From positions 62,001 to 126,000 of the forward strand of contig CAMPEJ010000018.1 in assembly GCA_946800325.1 (NCBI GenBank): a stretch of 64,000 nucleotides of DNA, written 5' to 3'. Within the stretch, counting starts at the first letter, position 1. Every line of letters starts with the position of its first letter. This DNA comes from Luzula sylvatica (Eukaryota; Streptophyta; Magnoliopsida; Poales; Juncaceae). Both the position numbers and the translations under genes were made by a program. Positions 51,001 to 63,096 of the stretch are shown in pieces. A model generated the notes under the pieces. The model saw only the letters and a program-made list of their open reading frames with translations, had not been told where the DNA came from and made no database searches.

Positions 51001-54000
51001 TTGAATCGAAACACAAACTTTCTTAGTGTTTGTAAATTTTGGTGAAATGTTATGTGGTAAAAGATACGATTCAAATGATCTCAAAATACGTTATTTGAAC
51101 TACCCAAAGCATAAACAGATTGTTTTGAATAGAAAAACAAAGTTTCTTAGTGTTTGTAAATTTTGGTGAAATGTTATGTGGTAAAAGATACGATTCAAAT
51201 GATCTCAAAATACGTTATTTGAACTACCCAAAGCATAAACAGATTGTTTTGAATCGAAAAACAAACTTTCTTAGTGTTTGTAAATTTTGGTGAAATGTTA
51301 TGTGGTAAAAGATACGATCCGAATGATCTCAAAATACGTTATTTGAACTCCCCAAAGCATAAACAAATTGTTTTGAATCGAAAAACAAACTTTCTTAGTG
51401 TTTGTAAATTTTGGTAAAATGTTATGTGGTAAAAGATACGATTCAAATGATCTCAAAATACGTTATTTGAACTACCCAAAGCATAAACAGATTGTTTTGA
51501 ATCGAAAAACAAACTTTCGTAGTGTTTGTAAATTTTGGTGAAATGTTATGTGGTAAAAGATACGATTCAAATGATCTCAAAATACGTTATTTGAACTACC
51601 CAAAGCATAAACAGATTGTTTTGAATAGAAAAACAAACTTTCTTAGTGTTTGTAAATTTTGGTGAAATGTTATGTGGTAAAAGATACGATTCAAATGATC
51701 TCAAAATACGTTATTTGAACTCCCCAAAGCATAAACAGATTGTTTTGAATCGAAAAACAAACTTTCTTAGTGTTTGTAAATTTGGGTGAAATGTTATGTG
51801 GTAAAAGATACGATTCAAATGATCTCAAAATAGGTTATTTGAACTCCCCAAAGCATAAACAGATTGTTTTGAATCGAAAAACAAACTTTCTTAGTGTTTG
51901 TAAATTTGGGTGAAATGTTATGTGGTAAAAGATACGATTCAAATGATCTCAAAATACGTTATTTGAACTCCCCAAAGCATAAACAAATTGTTTTGAATCG
52001 AAAAACAAACTTTCTTAGTGTTTGTAAATTTTGGTAAAATTTATATGTGGTAAAATGTACGATTCAAATGATCTCAAAATACGTTATTTGAACTCCCCAA
52101 AGCATAAACAAATTGTTTTGAATCGAAAAACAAACTTTCTTAGTGTTTGGAAATTTTGGTAAAATGTCATGTGGTAACAGATACGATTCAAATGATCTCA
52201 AAATACGTTATTTGAACTCCCCAAAGCATAAACATATTGTTTTGAATCGAAAAACAAACTTTCTTAGTGTTTGTAAATTTTGGTGAAATGTTATGTGGTA
52301 AAAGATACGATTCAAATGATCTCAAAATACGTTATTTGAACTACCCAAAGCATAAACAGATTGTTTTGAATCGAAAAACAAACTTTCTTAGTGTTTGTAA
52401 ATTTTGGTGAAATGTTATGTGGTAAAAGATACGATTCAAATGATCTCAAAATACGTTATTTTAACTCCCCAAAGCATAAACAGATTATTTTGAATAGAAA
52501 AACAAACTTTCTTAGTGTTTGTAAATTTTGGTGAAATGTTATGTGGTAAAAGATACGATTCAAATGATCTCAAAATACGTTATTTGAACTCCCCAAAGCA
52601 TAAACATATTGTTTTGAATCGAAAAACAAACTTTCTTAGTGTTTGTAAATTTTGGTAAAATGTTATGTGGTAAAAGATACGATTCAAATGATCTCAAAAT
52701 ACGTTATTTGAACTACCCAAAGCATAAACAGATTGTTTTGAATCGAAACACAAACTTTCTTAGTGTTTGTAAATTTTGGTGAAATGTTATGTGGTAAAAG
52801 ATACGATTCAAATGATCTCAAAATACGTTATTTGAACTACCCAAAGCATAAACAGATTGTTTTGAATAGAAAAACAAAGTTTCTTAGTGTTTGTAAATTT
52901 TGGTGAAATGTTATGTGGTAAAAGATACGATTCAAATGATCTCAAAATACGTTATTTGAACTACCCAAAGCATAAACAGATTGTTTTGAATCGAAAAACA
53001 AACTTTCTTAGTGTTTGTAAATTTTGGTGAAATGTTATGTGGTAAAAGATACGATCCGAATGATCTCAAAATACGTTATTTGAACTCCCCAAAGCATAAA
53101 CAAATTGTTTTGAATCGAAAAACAAACTTTCTTAGTGTTTGTAAATTTTGGTAAAATGTTATGTGGTAAAAGATACGATTCAAATGATCTCAAAATACGT
53201 TATTTGAACTACCCAAAGCATAAACAGATTGTTTTGAATCGAAAAACAAACTTTCGTAGTGTTTGTAAATTTTGGTGAAATGTTATGTGGTAAAAGATAC
53301 GATTCAAATGATCTCAAAATACGTTATTTGAACTACCCAAAGCATAAACAGATTGTTTTGAATAGAAAAACAAACTTTCTTAGTGTTTGTAAATTTTGGT
53401 GAAATGATATGTGGTAAAAGATACGATTCAAATGATCTCAAAATACGTTATTTGAACTCCCCAAAGCATAAACAGATTGTTTTGAATCGAAAAACAAACT
53501 TTCTTAGTGTTTGTAAATTTGGGTGAAATGTTATGTGGTAAAAGATACGATTCAAATGATCTCAAAATACGTTATTTGAACTCCCCAAAGCATAAACAGA
53601 TTGTTTTGAATCGAAAAACAAACTTTCTTAGTGTTTGTAAATTTGGGTGAAATGTTATGTGGTAAAAGATACGATTCAAATGATCTCAAAATACGTTATT
53701 TGAACTCCCCAAAGCATAAACAAATTGTTTTGAATCGAAAAACAAACTTTCTTAGTGTTTGTAAATTTTGGTAAAATTTATATGTGGTAAAATGTACGAT
53801 TCAAATGATCTCAAAATACGTTATTTGAATTCTCCAAAGCATAAACAGATTGTTTTGAATCGAAAAACAAACTTTCTTAGTGTTTGTAAATTTTGGTGAA
53901 ATGTTATGTGGTAAAAGATACGATTCAAATGATCTCAAAATACGTTATTTGAACTCCCCAAAGCATAAACAGATTGTTTTGAATCGAAAAACAAACTTTC

Positions 54001-54882
54001 GTAGTGTTTGTAAATTTTGGTGAAATGTTATGTGGTACAAGATACGATTCAAATGATCTCAAAATACGTCATTTGAACTCCCCAAAGCATAAACAAATTG
54101 TTTTGAATCGAAAAACAAACTTTCTTAGTGTTTGTAAATTTTGGTAAAATGTTATGTGGTAAAAGATACGATTCAAATGATCTCAAAATATGTTATTTGA
54201 ACTACCCAAAGCATAAACAGATTGTTTTGAATAGAAAAACAAACTTTCTTAGTGTTTGTAAATTTGGGTGAAATGTTATGTGGTAAAAGATACGATTCAA
54301 ATGATCTCAAAATACGTTATTTGAACTCCCCAAAGCATAAACAGATTGTTTTGAATCGAAAAACAAACTTTCTTAGTGTTTGTAAATTTTGGTGAAATGT
54401 TATGTGGTAAAAGATACGATTCGAATGATCTAAAAATATGTTATTTGAACTCCCCAAAGCATAAACAAATTGTTTTGAATCGAAAAACAAACTTTCGTAG
54501 TGTTTGTAAATTTTGGTGAAATGTTATGTAGTAAAAGATACGATTCCAATCATCTCAAAATACGTTATTTGAACTCCCCAAAGCATAAACAAATTGTTTT
54601 GAATCGAAAAACAAACTTTCTTAGTGTTTGTAAATTTTGGTGAAATGTTATGTGGTACAAGATACGATTCAAATGATCTCAAAATACGTTATTTGAACTC
54701 CCCAAAGCATAAACAAATTGTTTTGAATCGAAAAACAAACTTTCTTAGTGTTTGGAAATTTTGGTAAAATGTCATGTGGTAACAGATACGATTCAAATGA
54801 TCTCAAAATACGTTATTTGAACTCCCCAAAGCATAAACATATTGTTTTGAATCGAAAAACAAACTTTCTTAGTGTTTGTAAA

Positions 54883-55045
54883 TTTTGGTGAAATGTTATG
54901 TGGTAAAAGATACGATTCAAATGATCTCAAAATACGATTCAAATGATTCAAATGATCTCAAAATACGATTCAAATGATTCAAATGATCCCAAAGCATAAA
55001 CAGATTGTTTTGAATCGAAAAACAAACTGTCTTAGTTTTTGTAAA
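54883..55045. repeat. 163-bp expanded monomer in copy 2
   Basis: Exactly 12,556 bp after the one at 42327, with the same internal structure and the same downstream private changes (TTAGTTTTTG, CGTTATTCGAAC). Confidence 0.9.
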
Positions 55046-55913
55046 TTTTGGTGAAATGTTATCTGGAAAAAGATACGATTCAAATGATCTCAAAATACGT
55101 TATTCGAACTCCCCAAAGCATAAACAAATTGTTTTGAATCGAAAAACAAACTTTCTTAGTGTTTGTAAATTTTGGTGAAATGTTATGTGGTAAAAGATAC
55201 GATTCAAATGATCTCAAAATACGTTATTTGAACTCCCCAAAGCATAAACAGATTGTTTTGAATAGAAAAACAAACTTTCTTAGAGTTTGTAAATTTTGGT
55301 GAAATGTTATGTGGTAAAAGATACGATTCAAATGATCTCAAAATACGTTATTTGAACTCCCCAAAGCATAAACAGATTGTTTTGAATCGAAAAACAAACT
55401 TTCTTAGTGTTTGTAAATTTTGGTGAAATGTTATGTGGTAAAAGATACGATTCGAATGATCTAAAAATATGTTATTTGAACTCCCCAAAGCATAAACAAA
55501 TTGTTTTGAATCGAAAAACAAACTTTCTTAGTGTTTGTAAATTTTGGTAAAATGTTATGTGGTAAAAGATACGATTCAAATGATCTCAAAATACGTTATT
55601 TGAACTACCCAAAGCATAAACAGATTGTTTTGAATCGAAACACAAACTTTCTTAGTGTTTGTAAATTTTGGTGAAATGTTATGTAGTAAAAGATACGATT
55701 CCAATGATCTCAAAATACGTTATTTGAACTCCCCAAAGCATAAACAAATTGTTTTGAATCGAAAAACAAACTTTCTTAGTGTTTGTAAATTTTGGTAAAA
55801 TGTCATGTGGTAAAAGATACGATTCAAATGATCTCAAAATACGTTATTTGAACTACCCAAAGCATAAACAGATTGTTTTGAATCGAAAAACAAACTTTCT
55901 TAGTGTTTGTAAA

Positions 55914-58900
55914 TTTTGGTGAAATGTTATGTGGTAAAAGATACGATTCAAATGATCTCAAAATACGTTATTTGAACTCCCCAAAGCATAAACAGATTGT
56001 TTTGAATCGAAAAACAAACTTTCTTAGTGTTTAAAATTTTGGTGAAATGTTATGTAGTAAAAGATACGATTCAAATGATCTCAAAATACGTTATTTGAAC
56101 TCCCCAAAGCATAAACAGATTGTTTTGAATCGAAAAACAAACTTTCTTAGTGTTTGTAAATTTTGGTGAAATGTTATGTGGTAAAAGATACGATTCGAAT
56201 GATCTAAAAATATGTTATTTGAACTCCCCAAAGCATAAACAAATTGTTTTGAATCGAAAAACAAACTTTCTTAGTGTTTGTAAATTTTGGTGAAATGTTA
56301 TGTAGTAAAAGATACGATTCAAATGATCTCAAAATACGTTATTTGAACTCCCCAAAGCATAAACAGATTGTTTTGAATCGAAAAACAAACTTTCTTAGTG
56401 TTTAAAATTTTGGTGAAATGTTATGTAGTAAAAGATACGATTCAAATGATCTCAAAATACGTTATTTGAACTCCCCAAAGCATAAACAGATTGTTTTGAA
56501 TCGAAAAACAAACTTTCTTAGTGTTTGTAAATTTTGGTGAAATGTTATGTGGTAAAAGATACGATTCAAATGATCTCAAAATACGTTATTTGAACTCCCC
56601 AAAGCATAAACAGATTGTTTTGAATAGAAAAACAAACTTTCTTAGTGTTTGTAAATTTTGGTGAAATGTTATGTGGTAAAAGATACGATTCAAATGATCT
56701 CAAAATACGTTATTTGAACTCCCCAAAGCATAAACAGATTGTTTTGAATCGAAAAACTAACTTTCTTTGTGTTTGTAAATTTTGGTGAAATGTTATGTGG
56801 TAAAAGATACGATTCGAATGATCTAAAAATATGTTATTTGAACTCCCCAAAGCATAAACAAATTGTTTTGAATCGAAAAACAAACTTTCGTAGTGTTTGT
56901 AAATTTTGGTGAAATGTTATGTAGTAAAAGATACGATTCCAATGATCTCAAAATACGTTATTTGAACTCCCCAAAGCATAAACAAATTGTTTTGAATCGA
57001 AAAACAAACTTTCTTAGTGTTTGTAAATTTTGGTAAAATGTTATGTGGTAAAAGATACGATTCAAATGATCTCAAAATACGTTATTTGAACTCCCCAAAG
57101 CATAAACAGATTGTTTTGAATCGAAAAACAAACTGTCTTAGTGTTTGTAAATTTTGGTGAAATGTTATCTGGAAAAAGATACGATTCAAATTATCTCAAA
57201 ATACGTTATTTGAACTCCCCAAAGCATAAACAAATTGTTTTGAATCGAAAAACAAATTTTCTTAGTGTTTGTGAATTTCGGTGAAATGTTATGTGGTAAA
57301 AGATACGATTCGAATGATCTCAAAATACGTTATTTGAACTCCCCAAAGCATAAACATATTGTTTTGAATCGAAAAACAAACTTTCTTAGTGTTTGTAAAT
57401 TTTGGTAAAATGTTATGTGGTAAAAGATACGATTCAAATGATCTCAAAATACGTTATTTGAACTACCCAAAGCATAAACAGATTGTTTTGAATCGAAAAA
57501 CAAACTTTCGTAGTGTTTGTAAATTTTGGTGAAATGTTATGTGGTAAAAGATACGATTCAAATGATCTCAAAATACGTTATTTGAACTACCCAAAGCATA
57601 TACAGATTGTTTTGAATAGAAAAACAAACTTTCTTAGTGTTTGTAAATTTTGGTGAAATGTTATGTGGTAAAAGATACGATTCAAATGATCTCAAAATAC
57701 GTTATTTGAACTCCCCAAAGCATAAACAGATTGTTTTGAATCGAAAAACAAACTTTCTTAGTGTTTGTAAATTTTGGTGAAATGTTATGTGGTAAAAGAT
57801 ACGATTCGAATGATCTAAAAATATGTTATTTGAACTCCCCAAAGCATAAACAAATTGTTTTGAATCGAAAAACAAACTTTCTTAGTGTTTGTAAATTTTG
57901 GTAAAATGTTATGTGGTAAAAGATACGATTCAAATGATCTCAAAATACGTTATTTGAACTACCCAAAGCATAAACAGATTGTTTTGAATCGAAACACAAA
58001 CTTTCTTAGTGTTTGTAAATTTTGGTAAAATGTCATGTGGTAAAAGATACGATTCAAATGATCTCAAAATACGTTATTTGAACTACCCAAAGCATAAACA
58101 GATTGTTTTGAATAGAAAAACAAACTTTCTTAGTGTTTGTAAATTTTGGTGAAATGTTATGTGGTAAAAGATACGATTCAAATGATCTCAAAATACGTTA
58201 TTTGAACTACCCAAAGCATATACAGATTATTTGAATAGAAAAACAAACTTTCTTAGTGTTTGTAAATTTTGGTGAAATGTTATGTGGTAAAAGATACGAT
58301 TCAAATGATCTCAAAATACGTTATTTGAACTCCCCAAAGCATAAACAGATTGTTTTGAATCGAAAAACAAACTTTCTTAGTGTTTAAAATTTTGGTGAAA
58401 TGTTATGTAGTAAAAGATACGATTCAAATGATCTCAAAATACGTTATTTGAACTCCCCAAAGCATAAACAGATTGTTTTGAATCGAAAAACAAACTTTCT
58501 TAGTGTTTGTAAATTTTGGTGAAATGTTATGTGGTAAAAGATACGATTCGAATGATCTAAAAATATGTTATTTGAACTCCCCAAAGCATAAACAAATTGT
58601 TTTGAATCGAAAAACAAACTTTCTTAGTGTTTGTAAATTTTGGTGAAATGTTATGTAGTAAAAGATACGATTCAAATGATCTCAAAATACGTTATTTGAA
58701 CTCCCCAAAGCATAAACAGATTGTTTTGAATCGAAAAACAAACTTTCTTAGTGTTTAAAATTTTGGTGAAATGTTATGTAGTAAAAGATACGATTCAAAT
58801 GATCTCAAAATACGTTATTTGAACTCCCCAAAGCATAAACAGATTGTTTTGAATCGAAAAACAAACTTTCTTAGTGTTTGTAAATTTTGGTGAAATGTTA

Positions 58901-60618
58901 TGTGGTAAAAGATACGATTCAAATGATCTCAAAATACGTTATTTGAACTCCCCAAAGCATAAACAGATTGTTTTGAATAGAAAAACAAACTTTCTTAGTG
59001 TTTGTAAATTTTGGTGAAATGTTATGTGGTAAAAGATACGATTCAAATGATCTCAAAATACGTTATTTGAACTCCCCAAAGCATAAACAGATTGTTTTGA
59101 ATCGAAAAACTAACTTTCTTTGTGTTTGTAAATTTTGGTGAAATGTTATGTGGTAAAAGATACGATTCGAATGATCTAAAAATATGTTATTTGAACTCCC
59201 CAAAGCATAAACAAATTGTTTTGAATCGAAAAACAAACTTTCGTAGTGTTTGTAAATTTTGGTGAAATGTTATGTAGTAAAAGATACGATTCCAATGATC
59301 TCAAAATACGTTATTTGAACTCCCCAAAGCATAAACAAATTGTTTTGAATCGAAAAACAAACTTTCTTAGTGTTTGTAAATTTTGGTAAAATGTTATGTG
59401 GTAAAAGATACGATTCAAATGATCTCAAAATACGTTATTTGAACTCCCCAAAGCATAAACAGATTGTTTTGAATCGAAAAACAAACTGTCTTAGTGTTTG
59501 TAAATTTTGGTGAAATGTTATCTGGAAAATGATACGATTCAAATTATCTCAAAATACGTTATTTGAACTCCCCAAAGCATAAACAAATTGTTTTGAATCG
59601 AAAAACAAATTTTCTTAGTGTTTGTGAATTTCGGTGAAATGTTATGTGGTAAAAGATACGATTCGAATGATCTCAAAATACGTTATTTGAACTCCCCAAA
59701 GCATAAACATATTGTTTTGAATCGAAAAACAAACTTTCTTAGTGTTTGTAAATTTTGGTAAAATGTTATGTGGTAAAAGATACGATTCAAATGATCTCAA
59801 AATACGTTATTTGAACTACCAAAGCATAAACAGATTGTTTTGAATCGAAAAACAAACTTTCGTAGTGTTTGTAAATTTTGGTGAAATGTTATGTGGTAAA
59901 AGATACGATTCAAATGATCTCAAAATACGTTATTTGAACTACCCAAAGCATATACAGATTGTTTTGAATAGAAAAACAAACTTTCTTAGTGTTTGTAAAT
60001 TTTGGTGAAATGTTATGTGGTAAAAGATACGATTCAAATGATCTCAAAATACGTTATTTGAACTCCCCAAAGCATAAACAGATTGTTTTGAATCGAAAAA
60101 CAAACTTTCTTAGTGTTTGTAAATTTTGGTGAAATGTTATGTGGTAAAAGATACGATTCGAATGATCTAAAAATATGTTATTTGAACTCCCCAAAGCATA
60201 AACAAATTGTTTTGAATCGAAAAACAAACTTTCTTAGTGTTTGTAAATTTTGGTAAAATGTTATGTGGTAAAAGATACGATTCAAATGATCTCAAAATAC
60301 GTTATTTGAACTACCCAAAGCATAAACAGATTGTTTTGAATCGAAACACAAACTTTCTTAGTGTTTGTAAATTTTGGTAAAATGTCATGTGGTAAAAGAT
60401 ACGATTCAAATGATCTCAAAATACGTTATTTGAACTACCCAAAGCATAAACAGATTGTTTTGAATAGAAAAACAAACTTTCTTAGTGTTTGTAAATTTTG
60501 GTGAAATGTTATGTGGTAAAAGATACGATTCAAATGATCTCAAAATACGTTATTTGAACTACCCAAAGCATATACAGATTATTTGAATAGAAAAACAAAC
60601 TTTCTTAGTGTTTGTAAA
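55914..60618. repeat. Nested 2,353 + 2,352-bp tandem pair in copy 2
   Basis: Counterpart of 43358-48062, shifted by 12,556. It keeps the GATTATTTGAAT 1-bp deletions (near 58225 and 60577) and the TACCAAAG deletion (near 59818). One private base is GGAAAATGATACG near 59529, where copy 1 has GGAAAAAGATACG. Confidence 0.85.
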
Positions 60619-63096
60619 TTTTGGTGAAATGTTATGTGGTAAAAGATACGATTCAAATGATCTCAAAATACGTTATTTGAACTCCCCAAAGCATAAACAG
60701 ATTGTTTTGAATCGAAAAACAAACTTTCTTAGTGTTTGTAAATTTTGGTGAAATGTTATGTGGTAAAAGATACGATCCGAATGATCTCAAAATACGTTAT
60801 TTGAACTCCCCAAAGCATAAACAAATTGTTTTGAATCGAAAAACAAACTTTCTTAGTGTTTGTAAATTTTGGTAAAATGTTATGTGGTAAAAGATACGAT
60901 TCAAATGATCTCAAAATACGTTATTTGAACTACCCAAAGCATAAACAGATTGTTTTGAATCGAAAAACAAACTTTCGTAGTGTTTGTAAATTTTGGTGAA
61001 ATGTTATGTGGTAAAAGATACGATTCAAATGATCTCAAAATACGTTATTTGAACTACCCAAAGCATATACAGATTGTTTTGAATAGAAAAACAAACTTTC
61101 TTAGTGTTTGTAAATTTTGGTGAAATGTTATGTGGTAAAAGATACGATTCAAATGATCTCAAAATACGTTATTTGAACTCCCCAAAGCATAAACAGATTG
61201 TTTTGAATCGAAAAACAAACTTTCTTAGTGTTTGTAAATTTTGGTGAAATGTTATGTGGTAAAAGATACGATTCGAATGATCTAAAAATATGTTATTTGA
61301 ACTCCCCAAAGCATAAACAAATTGTTTTGAATCGAAAAACAAACTTTCTTAGTGTTTGTAAATTTTGGTAAAATGTTATGTGGTAAAAGATACGATTCCA
61401 ATGATCTCAAAATACGTTATTTGAACTACCCAAAGCATAAACAGATTGTTTTGAATCGAAACACAAACTTTCTTAGTGTTTGTAAATTTTGGTAAAATGT
61501 CATGTGGTAAAAGATACGATTCAAATGATCTCAAAATACGTTATTTGAACTACCCAAAGCATAAACAGATTGTTTTGAATCGAAACACAAACTTTCTTAG
61601 TGTTTGTAAATTTTGGTGAAATGTTATGTAGTAAAAGATACGATTCCAATGATCTCAAAATACGTTATTTGAACTCCCCAAAGCATAAACAAATTGTTTT
61701 GAATCGAAAAACAAACTTTCTTAGTGTTTGTAAATTTTGGTCAAATGTTATGTGGTAAAAGATACGATTCAAATGATCTCAAAATACGTTATTTGAACTA
61801 CCCAAAGCATAAACAGATTGTTTTGAATCGAAAAACAAACTTTCTTAGTGTTTGTAAATTTTGGTGAAATGTTATGTGGTAAAAGATACGATTCAAATGA
61901 TCTCAAAATACGTTATTTGAACTCCCCAAAGCATAAACAGATTGTTTTGAATCGAAAAACAAACTTTCTTAGTGTTTAAAATTTTGGTGAAATGTTATGT
62001 AGTAAAAGATACGATTCAAATGATCTCAAAATACGTTATTTGAACTCCCCAAAGCATAAACAGATTGTTTTGAATCGAAAAACAAACTTTCTTAGTGTTT
62101 GTAAATTTTGGTGAAATGTTATGTGGTAAAAGATACGATTCGAATGATCTAAAAATATGTTATTTGAACTCCCCAAAGCATAAACAAATTGTTTTGAATC
62201 GAAAAACAAACTTTCTTAGTGTTTGTAAATTTTGGTGAAATGTTATGTAGTAAAAGATACGATTCAAATGATCTCAAAATACGTTATTTGAACTCCCCAA
62301 AGCATAAACAGATTGTTTTGAATCGAAAAACAAACTTTCTTAGTGTTTAAAATTTTGGTGAAATGTTATGTAGTAAAAGATACGATTCAAATGATCTCAA
62401 AATACGTTTTTTGAACTCCCCAAAGCATAAACAGATTGTTTTGAATCGAAAAACAAACTTTCTTAGTGTTTGTAAATTTTGGTGAAATGTTATGTGGTAA
62501 AAGATACGATTCAAATGATCTCAAAATACGTTATTTGAACTCCCCAAAGCATAAACAGATTGTTTTGAATAGAAAAACAAACTTTCTTAGTGTTTGTAAA
62601 TTTTGGTGAAATGTTATGTGGTAAAAGATACGATTCAAATGATCTCAAAATACGTTATTTGAACTACCCAAAGCATAAACAGATTGTTTTGAATAGAAAA
62701 ACAAACTTTCTTAGTGTTTGTAAATTTTGGTGAAATGTTATGTGGTAAAAGATACGATTCAAATGATCTCAAAATACGTTATTTGAACTCCCCAAAGCAT
62801 AAACAGATTGTTTTGAATCGAAAAACAAACTTTCTTAGTGTTTGTAAATTTTGGTGAAATGTTATGTGGTAAAAGATACGATTCGAATGATCTAAAAATA
62901 TGTTATTTGAACTCCCCAAAGCATAAACAAATTGTTTTGAATCGAAAAACAAACTTTCGTAGTGTTTGTAAATTTTGGTGAAATGTTATGTGGTAAAAGA
63001 TACGATTCGAATGATCTAAAAATATGTTATTTGAACTACCCAAAGCATATACAGATTGTTTTGAATCGAAACACAAACTTTCTTAGTGTTTGTAAA

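Larger units (their letters stand above)
50541..63096. repeat. 12,556-bp tandem duplication, copy 2 (101 monomers)
   Basis: Follows copy 1 directly at an offset of 12,556 with every landmark in place, including the nested 1,737-bp and 2,353-bp repeats. Single-base differences noticed by eye number only about four over most of the unit (near 42308/54864, 44443/56999, 47519/60075 and 46973/59529). The last monomer differs more, with GCATATACAG and CGAAACAC near 63,049-63,071. Identity is therefore about 99.9%, the most recent large event in the window. A third copy does not follow. Confidence 0.92.
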
